From: a virus
Direction: 5' to 3' (one strand)
Length of the DNA stretch: 31,753 bases
IMG/VR virus record: IMGVR_UViG_3300008450_000253
Coordinates: 1 to 31,753 of that record
Below, in pieces: positions 1 to 7,490 of this stretch. A model generated the notes under the pieces. The model saw only the letters and a program-made list of their open reading frames with translations, made no database searches and was not told the DNA's origin. The translations under genes were made by a program, and so were the position numbers. The number at the start of each line of letters is the position of its first letter. The first letter of the stretch is position 1.

Positions 1-353
1 CAATACATAGATATTTCACCGTTACCCGAACCTTTAGAACCAGCACTTGAATCTTCTTGTCCTTTTTTAGGAGGTGATAATGGATACAATTCTTTAAATA
101 TTCTTGCATCTTCACCAGATAAATTTACATTAGTTCCTAATTTATAATCACCTTGAGGTTGAGGTCTAGATTTTAATTTATTTTGAATTACTTTTTCATA
201 GTCAGAAGATTCTTCATTTAATTGAGTTAAATCAACTCCTACATTTTCCAATAAATCAGCTAAAATATTAATATCCTGCTCATCATTTAAGTCAGGATAT
301 CCTTTAGGAAATTTATAAGCGTATTTTTTAAAAAATAAATCTAATGAGTCCAT
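1..353 (-). CDS. Hypothetical phage protein, 3'-truncated by window edge
   Basis: Open reading frame from an ATG at 353-351 running off the left edge, at least 117 codons, no stop in the window. The N-terminus (MDSLDLFFKKYAYKFPKGYP, then DLNDEQDINILADLL) is a compact helical segment. It is followed by a charged linker and a low-complexity Lys/Gly/Ser stretch near residues 95-112. The start overlaps the upstream stop as TAATG, so it is translationally coupled to the gene at 353-883. The end of the protein lies outside the window, so the function is unknown. Codon use and A/T-ending codons match the neighbours. Confidence 0.75.
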   Translation of the reverse strand, partial: MDSLDLFFKKYAYKFPKGYPDLNDEQDINILADLLENVGVDLTQLNEESSDYEKVIQNKLKSRPQPQGDYKLGTNVNLSGEDARIFKELYPLSPPKKGQEDSSAGSKGSGNGEISMY

Positions 354-883
354 TATGCTGGTGGTGTTTCTTCAGCTGGTGTTTCTCCGGCTGGAGGTGC
401 TTCTCCTGCTGGAGGTGTTGCTTCGCCTGCTGGAGGTGTTTCTCCTGCTGGTGGGGCACTTTCACCACCTGTTTCAGTTGGTTGAGTTACTCTAGTACCA
501 TATGCTAAAATTCTAGCTATGGCTTCAATACAATTTTGTTCTTCACTTAAATTAAGTAAATAATATTTTTTGCCCTCTACTTTACCAATCCAAGATCTAT
601 CAGTATAAATTAAATAAAACGGTTGATCATTAGATAAAATAATACGGAATGTAGTAGGACGAGGTGCTACCCATTCAATATCACTTATGAATAACTCATA
701 TTGATCTGTTAATAATTTAACAATAGTATCTTTAAGTGTTGGAAATTTAGTTAAAACAGGAAAACGATCTGATTCTAAAGATATAGGTGAGGGATTATCT
801 AAATCCACTTCATTAGAAGTAGGTTTAGAATAAACTTGTTTAACTAATGTTCTAATTTTTTCTTTAAACTCGTTTTTAGTCAT
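353..883 (-). CDS. Hypothetical protein with helical leader and Pro-Ala-Gly-Glu repeat tail
   Basis: 176 aa. Residues 1-20 (MTKNEFKEKIRTLVKQVY) form a basic amphipathic helix similar to the leaders on several other proteins of this window. The central part (about 40-130) is a globular alpha/beta region with no motif I recognise. The last 32 residues are tandem copies of a PPAGE(T/A) unit, a flexible acidic tail. The gene is coupled at both ends by TAATG overlaps (883 upstream, 353 downstream). Its position at the end of the operon starting at 6640 suggests a virion-associated or accessory role, but no function can be assigned. Confidence 0.8.
   Translation of the reverse strand: MTKNEFKEKIRTLVKQVYSKPTSNEVDLDNPSPISLESDRFPVLTKFPTLKDTIVKLLTDQYELFISDIEWVAPRPTTFRIILSNDQPFYLIYTDRSWIGKVEGKKYYLLNLSEEQNCIEAIARILAYGTRVTQPTETGGESAPPAGETPPAGEATPPAGEAPPAGETPAEETPPA
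356..451 (-). repeat. In-frame tandem repeat coding PPAGE(T/A)
   Basis: The 3' end of the gene at 353-883 consists of degenerate repeats of about 12-18 nt (plus-strand core gctggaggtg). They encode Pro-Pro-Ala-Gly-Glu-Thr/Ala units. Copies differ at third positions, so the array is not a recent exact duplication, but slippage could vary its length. Confidence 0.8.
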
Positions 884-1371
884 TACTTAATAAGTTTAGT
901 TTTTTTATTCTCTAACATCTCTCTTATTTGATTATGAATTATTTGAGCATAATCTTTCATGCTAAGAGTTTTATTATCTTTAGCCAATTCAATCATGTTT
1001 TCAGCTGCAAAATGCAAATCTAAATCATCTTTAGCATCTTCTTTAGCGTATTCCATCATACGAATTAATAACGGAATAGACAATTTGATTGAATTTAAAG
1101 TTGAATCTTCAACTGGTTTAACATTTGAAATGAAATCAACTGAATTGATTTCTTCAGGTTCAGAATTAGTTGGAGGGGTCATTAGGACTTTCCTAATAAC
1201 CTCTCTAACTTTATCCTTATTTTCATTTTCAGCTAATTTCTTAGCTATTTTATGGGAACGTTTATTCATTATATCTTCGGCTTTTCCACCATATCTTTTA
1301 ATCCATTTATCAGAATACTTTTTATATTGATTAAAAAATTTAGTATAAATTTCTGTTTCCCTAGGGGTCAT
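883..1371 (-). CDS. Hypothetical helical phage protein
   Basis: 162 aa, strongly charged and predominantly helical by composition (Lys/Glu rich). Residues about 52-66 (KDKVREVIRKVLMTPP) resemble the amphipathic segments found at the N-termini of neighbouring proteins, here internal. No catalytic motif is visible. ATG at 1371-1369 lies only 2 nt after the stop of the Hc1-like gene, and the stop overlaps the next start as TAATG. Its function is unknown. Confidence 0.75.
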   Translation of the reverse strand: MTPRETEIYTKFFNQYKKYSDKWIKRYGGKAEDIMNKRSHKIAKKLAENENKDKVREVIRKVLMTPPTNSEPEEINSVDFISNVKPVEDSTLNSIKLSIPLLIRMMEYAKEDAKDDLDLHFAAENMIELAKDNKTLSMKDYAQIIHNQIREMLENKKTKLIK

Positions 1372-1373
1372 AG

Positions 1374-1547
1374 TTATTTAGCTTTGGCCTCAGCTACAGA
1401 AGCTTTGTTATAAGCAGAGATAAGCTTTTTAATTTCTGATAATGCTTTTCTAGCCCTAGCTTTAGCAGCTTTAGTTGTGTCGTCGTTGTTTAATTTAGCG
1501 ATTTCAAATAACTCACTAATTTTTGCGAATAGTTCTTGTGAATTCAT
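1374..1547 (-). CDS. Histone H1-like (Hc1 family) small DNA-binding protein
   Basis: 57 aa: MNSQELFAKISELFEIAKLN, then NDDTTKAAKARARKALSEIK, then a Lys/Ala-rich C-terminus. An acidic/hydrophobic N-terminal helix followed by the A-x-R-A-R-K-A-L-S-E-I-K core is the arrangement I know from the short Hc1-type histone-like proteins common in Bacteroidetes chromosomes (usually 55-60 aa). The family is thought to bind and compact DNA. Here it sits between genes for helical virion-type proteins, 2 nt before the next start. Plausible roles are condensing DNA in the virion or altering host nucleoid structure, and both are inference. A generic Ala/Lys-rich coiled coil is the alternative. ATG at 1547 follows an A/T-only leader with no Shine-Dalgarno sequence. 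Confidence 0.7.
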   Translation of the reverse strand: MNSQELFAKISELFEIAKLNNDDTTKAAKARARKALSEIKKLISAYNKASVAEAKAK

Positions 1548-1565
1548 AATTTTTATTTTTTATTT

Positions 1566-2171
1566 TTAAATTTCTGCTGTTAATCTAGTATATAAATAAT
1601 AGAATATGTCTTTTACTTCAAATCCTTCATTAGTTAAATTTGTCATAATTTTAGAGGCTGAATCTATAAAGTCATCATAATCTGATGGGGTTACTGATGA
1701 ATCCATTCTAGTGTATGTCTCTTCATCTACTTTATAAGTGTCATTAAAGATATCATCTTCATTTAAACCTTCAGCAACAGGTTGTTGAGCTCCTAATACT
1801 TGTGTTCTAACAAGCATAGTTAAAGTGTTACCAATTTGGTTCATTAGTTTTTCATCACCCAATTGTTTAGCACCAACAAATGCTTTTTGTAATAAATCTT
1901 GAACATTTTTAACTGTTGGATCAACATCAGCAACATCCGGTGCAGTTGGGGCCATAGTATCCATAGGAGCTTCTTCAGCAGAAGCAGTTATATCTACATC
2001 TTCTTGTGGAGCAACATCAGCTGGTTCTTCTTCATTTTTTTTCTTTTTCTTAGCTTCATCTAAAATCATTTCTCTGATTTTATTTTTAAGCTCTTTTTTA
2101 GTCATTTTTGACTCATTGATAAGGACTTTACCAAAAGCCAATTTTTGCATATGTTCAAATTGATTATTCAT
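1566..2171 (-). CDS. Acidic structural-type protein with double leader
   Basis: 201 aa. The N-terminus carries two leader-like segments: MQKLAFGKVLINES (residues 8-21) and MTKKELKNKIREMILDEA (23-40). Both end in I/L-x-E before a small or basic residue, as at T4 prohead-protease sites. Then come a Lys tract, an acidic Pro/Ala/Asp-rich linker (about 45-85) and a helical C-terminal region. The start could be M1, M8 or M23. The two upstream ATGs keep the first leader. An AATATTTATAAT box lies at 2184-2195 between the upstream stop and this start. Candidate prohead core/scaffold or internal protein, by inference. Confidence 0.75.
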   Translation of the reverse strand: MNNQFEHMQKLAFGKVLINESKMTKKELKNKIREMILDEAKKKKKNEEEPADVAPQEDVDITASAEEAPMDTMAPTAPDVADVDPTVKNVQDLLQKAFVGAKQLGDEKLMNQIGNTLTMLVRTQVLGAQQPVAEGLNEDDIFNDTYKVDEETYTRMDSSVTPSDYDDFIDSASKIMTNLTNEGFEVKDIFYYLYTRLTAEI

Positions 2172-2183
2172 CTGAGTATGTTT

Positions 2184-2195
2184 ATTATAAATATT
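2184..2195 (-). promoter_or_regulatory. AATATTTATAAT box (copy 1)
   Basis: In the sense of the genes this reads AATATTTATAAT. It is located 12 nt before the ATG of the gene at 1566-2171, between two same-strand genes. It is one of seven near-identical copies at gene boundaries (see findings). Confidence 0.5.
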
Positions 2196-2198
2196 GAA

Positions 2199-2828
2199 TT
2201 ATTTATGACCTTGCAAATAGTCTGTAAGAATTGTACCTATTGCGCCTACTTTTTGTCTTAACAATATCCATTCATCTAACGATAAAGTATGTTCTTTTTT
2301 ATAGTATGATATAGCCATTACTCCTATAAAATTACCATTTAAGTCTTTTATAGATAACATATAAAATGATTTAGTTTTATATTCTTTACCTATAACAGGA
2401 AATAAACCACATTCAGAAGATTTATTATTACTACATTTAGTTATAATAATTTCACCTTCTTTATGTAAATGGGAAAACACTCTAGGAAATAATGACACTG
2501 GGATATTTTGGAAGGTTTCTTTTATTGAATGAGCATTCTCATTCATCTTTTCATAAAATATACTAAATTTTTTTATTGATTTACCTGTTGGATAAAAATG
2601 TCCACCATTATGAAATTGAGAAATACATATTCTATCACATTGTATTTCTTCCATAATTAAATCAAGTTGATGATCTACTTTTCCATCTTTATCAATAGAT
2701 TCAGCTATTATATCTTTTGTCTTTTTAGAAAATTTAGCTCTAGCCCATTCTACTGCTACTGGTCCTAAAAGTGCTGTTATTAAAGCTACTACTACTGTTA
2801 TTAAAGCTTCTAATGCTACTGTTGTCAT
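2199..2828 (-). CDS. Membrane-anchored GAF-like protein
   Basis: 209 aa. Residues about 5-30 (LEALITVVVALITALLGPVA) form one membrane segment followed by a basic stretch (RAKFSKKTK). The positive-inside rule therefore puts the rest in the cytoplasm. The soluble part has the pattern of a GAF-type sensor domain: CDRICISQFHNGGHFYPTGK near residues 64-83, then alternating strands and a late SIKDLNGNFIGVMAISY segment. Similar membrane/GAF proteins occur in marine T4-like phages, as far as I recall, with unknown function. The start overlaps the upstream stop as ATGA. It could be a ligand sensor, or a scaffold at the inner membrane. Confidence 0.75.
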   Translation of the reverse strand: MTTVALEALITVVVALITALLGPVAVEWARAKFSKKTKDIIAESIDKDGKVDHQLDLIMEEIQCDRICISQFHNGGHFYPTGKSIKKFSIFYEKMNENAHSIKETFQNIPVSLFPRVFSHLHKEGEIIITKCSNNKSSECGLFPVIGKEYKTKSFYMLSIKDLNGNFIGVMAISYYKKEHTLSLDEWILLRQKVGAIGTILTDYLQGHK

Positions 2829-3394
2829 TTTTTTAAACTTTGTAGATATTTAATTGTTTCTTCTTTATTTTCTAACAACTTCTTTTTAGCAGAACCTGTC
2901 CATCTTTCTATATCTCCTGCTTCAGTAATAAAACTTTCATTTGATCCATTAATTGCTTCATCTATCCATGTAGTATAATCTTTGATTAAATTATCTACAT
3001 CCGAATTTATAATATGTTTTTCATATTCTTCCCATAAACCCATTTTACGTAAATCAGTTTCAAATTCAATTTGACAATCAAAACATCTATTATATTGAAT
3101 ATAAAATAACTTATCGTTTTTCTTTTTCATTAAATTATTACAACAAGGACAAAATAATGGCATAACCACTAATTTTTTTGCTTTATCTAATTTAGTAAGA
3201 TTTTGTTTAATACCATCTTTAATAGTCCATTGTCTACCATTTTCTTCCCAAACATCACCTTCTTCATAAAACTCTTGTTTTTTAGTATAACCTATACCAT
3301 TAACAGTTCTTTCACTTTGTTTACCTGTCATTAAATTACGAAGACGTTGAACGTCAGCGGATTTAAAGTCTTTTTTTAAAACATTATCTGCCAT
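2825..3394 (-). CDS. Zinc-ribbon phage protein
   Basis: 189 aa. Cysteines at 82, 84/85 and at 104 and 107 (FCPCC ... CFDC), separated by about 20 residues, form a zinc-ribbon type knuckle. It is followed by the conserved-looking FETDLRKMGLWEEYEK segment. The N-terminal 80 residues are charged with no recognised motif, and the C-terminus is helical. I know proteins with this CFDC...WEEYE pattern from T4-like aquatic phages, but no biochemical role. ATG at 3394 overlaps the upstream gene by 11 nt. Confidence 0.8.
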   Translation of the reverse strand: MADNVLKKDFKSADVQRLRNLMTGKQSERTVNGIGYTKKQEFYEEGDVWEENGRQWTIKDGIKQNLTKLDKAKKLVVMPLFCPCCNNLMKKKNDKLFYIQYNRCFDCQIEFETDLRKMGLWEEYEKHIINSDVDNLIKDYTTWIDEAINGSNESFITEAGDIERWTGSAKKKLLENKEETIKYLQSLKK

Positions 3395-4031
3395 AACTTT
3401 TTTTAATCAATTTTTGAATAGTTTCACGTAATCCTTCATTTATTTCTTTTTTCTCTAAATTATAATCTTTATTAGTTAAACCTGCTTTTTTTAATATTTT
3501 TTTAAGAGCTGATTCATCACTTACTGGGAATTTAAGAGTAGAATCATCTACTCTAGTATAATTTAAACTAGATTTTTTAGCTTGTTTATCACTAGTTAAA
3601 TTAAAATATTTTCCAACTAACTCTTCATTATGTTTATTTAATTGAGGGAAAACAAATATAGTACTTCCAGTTTTATCTTTTTTAATAATAGCTCCTTTTT
3701 TGTCAAATTTTTCACCAGTTACTGTTTCAATTTCAGTATAAAAAGATTTACCATTATTTTTATAAATTTCAGTGTTTGTTTTTATAGTAGCATTAATATT
3801 TGGTCTATCACCAAATACTTTTAATTTTAAATCTTTTAACCCACCACTTTCTATGGTATAAACACCTTCTAAATTTTTAGGATCATTTATAATTTTAATA
3901 AGATCATCAGCAGTTAATCCTTCTTCACCTGTTAAAAATAATTCATTTTTAACTTTTAAGCCTTTAAGCCCACTTTCTTCACCACCACCTTCTTCCTCGT
4001 TTTCTTTTACTAATTTAAATTTATATTTCAT
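3384..4031 (-). CDS. Hypothetical protein of the leader-enzyme operon
   Basis: 215 aa, Lys/Glu/Asn rich. It begins MKYKFKLVKENEEEGGGEES: a short basic-hydrophobic leader ending V-K-E, then an acidic Gly-rich stretch. The centre looks like a beta-rich globular region. The C-terminus (EGLRETIQKLIKKSYGR) is again an amphipathic helix of the leader type. The start is coupled by an ATGA overlap to the HAD phosphatase gene. No catalytic motif and no family recognised. Confidence 0.75.
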   Translation of the reverse strand: MKYKFKLVKENEEEGGGEESGLKGLKVKNELFLTGEEGLTADDLIKIINDPKNLEGVYTIESGGLKDLKLKVFGDRPNINATIKTNTEIYKNNGKSFYTEIETVTGEKFDKKGAIIKKDKTGSTIFVFPQLNKHNEELVGKYFNLTSDKQAKKSSLNYTRVDDSTLKFPVSDESALKKILKKAGLTNKDYNLEKKEINEGLRETIQKLIKKSYGR

Positions 4032-4573
4032 ATTCCTAATTTATTTAATTGACTAATTCCACTTGAAGGAGAAGTATAATAAACTGCTTTAGCACCTGTT
4101 TCCTTCCAAGGTTTTATATTTTTATAAAAATCATCTACTAATATTGAATTAGATATTTCTTCCTCATTTTTACCTTGTAAAATATCATGTTTATTACCTG
4201 AATACCTGAAATAAATATCTTGGGGTTGAGGTGATAAATTATTTTGAATCCATTTTGTTTTACCGGACCTAGATTCTGGATTTCTGGAGGGTGAAGTTAG
4301 TATAAAAGGATTATATGGGGAAATTATAGACCATAATTCATCACAACCTTCCATTTTAGGTAAAGTAGCCCAAAAATCTTCTTCAGACATATTTTTTTCC
4401 TTTAATTTATCATGTAATAAACTCCAAAATTCATTAACGTTTTTAGATTTATTTTCTACACCTGTTATTTCAGCATATCCTTTATCAAAGTCTACTAATA
4501 CACCATCCATATCACAATAGATAGTGTATTCTTTATCAATACTTTCTTTTAATATATCTAATAATTTATACAT
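4028..4573 (-). CDS. HAD-superfamily phosphatase, 5'(3')-deoxyribonucleotidase-like
   Basis: 181 aa. HAD motif I is YCDMDGVLVDF (nucleophile D21, acid D23). Motif II/III-like region is ILTSPSRNPESRSGKTKW, with motif IV ILVDDFYKN (D147/D148). This arrangement matches the NT5C-type nucleotidases, which remove phosphate from deoxynucleoside monophosphates. Length is close to the family norm once the first 15 residues (MYKLLDILKESIDKE) are set aside. Those form an extra leader with an L-K-E/S site. It overlaps its neighbours by 4 and 8 nt. Polynucleotide 3'-phosphatase is a less likely alternative. Confidence 0.82.
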   Translation of the reverse strand: MYKLLDILKESIDKEYTIYCDMDGVLVDFDKGYAEITGVENKSKNVNEFWSLLHDKLKEKNMSEEDFWATLPKMEGCDELWSIISPYNPFILTSPSRNPESRSGKTKWIQNNLSPQPQDIYFRYSGNKHDILQGKNEEEISNSILVDDFYKNIKPWKETGAKAVYYTSPSSGISQLNKLGI

Positions 4574-5843
4574 TCTTAATTGAATCTTCCCAATTTCTAA
4601 AAGTTATATTTCCATTTAAATAAGCCTCTTTTTCTAATTCTTGTAAATTACCATCTTCATTAGTATTAGTTGTATTAATACCATTTAATCTACCTTCATT
4701 ATCTTGAATGCGATGAATCATTTCATGAGCATATGAACGCAATATATCTTTAGGATGACGATTTAAGGTGTATAAAGTGATTGAACAATTAGTTGGATTA
4801 TAATATGCTGTTTTACCTAAAATATCATTAGCATTTTGTATATCGCTATTTATTATTTTTAATCTAGGTAAAGGTTTGATATTCATACCTTGATCAATCA
4901 TATATTTAGTTAATGAAGCTAAAGCACTCTTAAAATCCATAGGTTGTTCATGTTGACAACCACAATCTTCTTCAAGATTTATTTTAGGATTAGATGTTTG
5001 AAAATTCTTTTTACGCATTATAGTTTTAGCAATAGCTTGATTAGCTTGATTAACTAATGGAATATTAATATTAGTTTTATTATCTGTTGCTACAATTTCT
5101 TGATATTTTTTAAGAAAACTAATTAATTGTCCTTTTTTACGTGATAAGCGTTTAAAAAATTCTTCAAGTTCTTCTGAAGTAATAGGAGGTTCATTTCTAG
5201 GATCATTTACTCTATCAAAAAAATGAGAAGTAAATTCTACATCTAGAGGGTCTAATTGTTCATCTGCTACTTTTTCAACAGAATCTAAAGCTGACTTAGA
5301 CATTTCTTCTATAGTGCCAGCACTTATAGCTTTAACAAAATCTTGTTGATCGATATCATCAGGTAAAAATCTAGAAATATCTTGATTTGTTTGTAAAGCG
5401 TTTCTAAAGTCTGTAGCATTTATGTTTCCACCTTCATCACTAACTGTTCCACCGTCTATAATTTGAACTTTAGGATTTTTAGTTAATGATTTATATCTAG
5501 ATTCTTCTCCTTTACCATATGCTACTATAAAATTATCTTCAGGATTACTTTTTATAATATCATAAACATATGAAACAGGTGACGAAGGAGCAACTACTAC
5601 AGTTACTTTATTTCCTAATATTGTTTTATATAAATTCCAAACTGCTTCACTTTGTTGAGCAGTTATTCCATCTTTAGGTAAAGGAGAAACAACTACAACT
5701 ACTTCATCTGCTTTATTCAATAATCCTTTAACAATATCAAAATGACCTTTATGAGGTGGTTTAAATTTACCTGGATATAAGGCTACTAATCTATCAGAAG
5801 CTTCCAACAATGGTTGTATAAGTTCTTTAACTAATGAATTCAT
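4566..5843 (-). CDS. Nucleotidyltransferase fused to HExxH metallopeptidase-like domain
   Basis: 425 aa, apparently three parts. Residues 1-18 are a leader (ELIQPLLEAS). Residues 19-170 form a Rossmann-like nucleotidyltransferase: LYPGKFKPPHKGHF with the HxGH signature H31-H34, and INATDFR (141-147) in place of the ISxTxxR signature. Both are typical of NMN/pantetheine/glycerol-3-phosphate adenylyl- or cytidylyltransferases. Residues about 200-295 form a phage domain ending KTIMRKKNFQTSNPKI, which I associate with other phage proteins but cannot name. Residues about 300-425 carry AHEMIHRIQ (HExxH, 373-377) with downstream Glu (KEAY, E406), as in gluzincin metallopeptidases. The substrate is unknown for both catalytic parts. 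Coupled by ATGA to the kinase gene. Confidence 0.8.
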   Translation of the reverse strand: MNSLVKELIQPLLEASDRLVALYPGKFKPPHKGHFDIVKGLLNKADEVVVVVSPLPKDGITAQQSEAVWNLYKTILGNKVTVVVAPSSPVSYVYDIIKSNPEDNFIVAYGKGEESRYKSLTKNPKVQIIDGGTVSDEGGNINATDFRNALQTNQDISRFLPDDIDQQDFVKAISAGTIEEMSKSALDSVEKVADEQLDPLDVEFTSHFFDRVNDPRNEPPITSEELEEFFKRLSRKKGQLISFLKKYQEIVATDNKTNINIPLVNQANQAIAKTIMRKKNFQTSNPKINLEEDCGCQHEQPMDFKSALASLTKYMIDQGMNIKPLPRLKIINSDIQNANDILGKTAYYNPTNCSITLYTLNRHPKDILRSYAHEMIHRIQDNEGRLNGINTTNTNEDGNLQELEKEAYLNGNITFRNWEDSIKNV

Positions 5844-6640
5844 CCTATAAAATTTTTAACAACATTAGGTAACTCTTTAGCATCTATTGGATCTAACTTA
5901 GATTGAATATCATCGTAAGTATCTGCTATCTTATCGATGTTTTTTTCTAAAGTTTTCTTAGTTGCTTCACGTTGTTTTTCTCTTTTAGCTAATTCTTCAG
6001 GTGATAAACCAACATCTGATTTTTTAAATGTAGATTGAAATTCACCTGTAGTAAATAAGTCTGAAAAATATTCTTTTAGTTTACCTGATTCATATGCTTC
6101 TTGAAAATTGTCAATTTCTTTAAATTCTTCAGGAGTTGAAGCAGGTGAACTAACTAATACAAAATTATCACCAAATATATTTTTATATTCACCAATTAAA
6201 TTATAAACATTAGCCCAAGTACCCAAAACACCAACCGCTGGAACTTTACGTTCACGTTTATAATTTCTTAAAAATGATATAATAGGGTGAGCATAAACCA
6301 TAATCATCATTACATCATATCCATTATTTTTTAGTTCATCTAAAATTGGTTGTAATGTTTTAACATTAGAAGCTGTTGTGTCATAAATTAAATTACGTTT
6401 AGCTTCTATAGCGTTTGGTAGATCTTTTTTTTTAATTTGAGAAGAAGCAGCTGATAAATTACCATACATTGGTGATTCTTTATCTTCTACGTATTTGTCA
6501 GCATTAAGATTTGTAAAATTTTTTATTAGAGGTTCAATAGACTTAAGTACTGTTGATTTACCTACCGCTGCTCCACCTGCCATAATAATGGCTTTAGGCT
6601 TGTCTATAGCTTCTAATAATAATTCAGTAAGTTTAATCAT
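5840..6640 (-). CDS. P-loop kinase, zeta-toxin/polynucleotide-kinase-like
   Basis: 266 aa. Walker A GGAAVGKST at 22-30, then NADKYV (D48, the position of the substrate-binding Asp in zeta toxin and related kinases), IYDTTASN near residue 100, and a lid-like Arg-rich segment NYKRERKVP. Together these fit a small-molecule or polynucleotide kinase of the zeta-toxin type. The core is preceded by a 15-residue leader (MIKLTELLLEAIDKP) with L-L-E/A. The C-terminal 60 residues are a charged helix. First gene of the operon running to the left edge, with its own promoter at 6647-6677. The phosphorylated substrate cannot be told from sequence. Confidence 0.8.
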   Translation of the reverse strand: MIKLTELLLEAIDKPKAIIMAGGAAVGKSTVLKSIEPLIKNFTNLNADKYVEDKESPMYGNLSAASSQIKKKDLPNAIEAKRNLIYDTTASNVKTLQPILDELKNNGYDVMMIMVYAHPIISFLRNYKRERKVPAVGVLGTWANVYNLIGEYKNIFGDNFVLVSSPASTPEEFKEIDNFQEAYESGKLKEYFSDLFTTGEFQSTFKKSDVGLSPEELAKREKQREATKKTLEKNIDKIADTYDDIQSKLDPIDAKELPNVVKNFIG

Positions 6641-6646
6641 ACTTCA

Positions 6647-6677
6647 TAAATATAAGTAAGAGGCTTTTGTAAGCCAA
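6647..6677 (-). promoter_or_regulatory. Early-type promoter before the kinase operon
   Basis: In gene sense: TTGGCTTACA ... ACTTATATTTATG, with 20 nt between TTG and TATATTTA. It matches the right-arm promoter family and the Bacteroidetes TTG / TAnnTTTG pattern. The ATG is about 6 nt after the -7 element, so the leader would be very short or absent. The segment AAGAGGCTTTTGTAAGCC also contains a GGCTT/AAGCC inverted repeat. Confidence 0.55.
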
Positions 6678-6682
6678 GTCCC

Positions 6683-6693
6683 TTATAAATATT
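6683..6693 (-). promoter_or_regulatory. AATATTTATAA box (copy 2)
   Basis: In gene sense AATATTTATAAGG, upstream of the kinase gene at 5840-6640. It is placed just before the early-type promoter, so this operon would carry both signal types. Confidence 0.5.
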
Positions 6694-6701
6694 AAATATT
6701 T

Positions 6702-7490
6702 TTAAGAATTCAATTTAACTGATGTAGGAAATTTGTTAAATGCTGGTTCAGTGTTATTATTTTCTAGTTTAAACAAATCATATACTTTAGTGAATAGGCT
6801 CCAATTTTCTTCAATTGGACGTGATGATTCATATACTTCCCATCCTTTACCTTGTATTTTTTCACCTTTTTTATCAGTTTTTTGTTTAGATGATTTTAAC
6901 CAAATTATACCATTACGTTTAATTTTTTCTTCAAACGTTTCATTCCAACAAATAGTATAAGCTGCTAATTGTAAATCATATGAAGTATGTAAACTGTTAG
7001 AAGTTTTAATATCTAATATCCATAATTCATCTCTAAGTCTAACAACTAAATCACAAGTACCAGCTATTTTATGGATATCTGAAAATAAATGTATTTCGCT
7101 TTCAACTAGTTCAGGTTTTTCAGTTTCCCAAAATTCAACAAATTTAAGTAACATTTGCCAAACATTCAAAGAACAAGTAGCATTACCATATTCATCTAAC
7201 CAATTAATTTGTTCACCAGTTAAATATTTTTCAATTAAACTATGAGTTTGAGTACCTTCATCAGCTGATTTTTTAGCTATATATTCAGCATTGTGTCCAA
7301 CGTCTTTAAGCCAATTTTCAAAAAATTTACCTTTAGGAAAATAACTTAAAATACTAGTTACAGAAGGGTAATATTCATTATTTCTTTTATAAAATCGATT
7401 ATCTAAAAAATTGACTTGTTTACCTTCAGGATCCATTTCAAGTACACGTTTAATACTTTTTTTATGGATTGAGTGACCTTTTTCTATCAT
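6702..7490 (-). CDS. PD-(D/E)XK nuclease, RecB/Cas4-like
   Basis: 262 aa. Residues 78-90 (DEGTQTHSLIEKYL) match the N-terminal helix motif of RecB-family nucleases. AGTCDLVV (D147), WILDIKTS (D160-x-K162) and YDLQLAAYT (Q174) supply the metal-binding Asp, the D-x-K pair and the QxxxY motif. It probably acts as a DNA exo- or endonuclease in replication or recombination. It overlaps the primase gene by 4 nt (ATGA-type coupling), which supports a DNA metabolism role. No iron-sulphur cysteine set typical of Cas4/AddB is visible. Confidence 0.8.
   Translation of the reverse strand: MIEKGHSIHKKSIKRVLEMDPEGKQVNFLDNRFYKRNNEYYPSVTSILSYFPKGKFFENWLKDVGHNAEYIAKKSADEGTQTHSLIEKYLTGEQINWLDEYGNATCSLNVWQMLLKFVEFWETEKPELVESEIHLFSDIHKIAGTCDLVVRLRDELWILDIKTSNSLHTSYDLQLAAYTICWNETFEEKIKRNGIIWLKSSKQKTDKKGEKIQGKGWEVYESSRPIEENWSLFTKVYDLFKLENNNTEPAFNKFPTSVKLNS

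Noticed and set aside
959-1330. 123-codon plus-strand frame
   Set aside because: Shadow of the minus-strand gene at 883-1371. It is Ser/Leu-rich, as expected from the reverse of Lys/Glu/Asn codons, and has no start signals. The plus-strand frames at 3642, 6733, 11027, 22429 and 23577 are rejected for the same reason.
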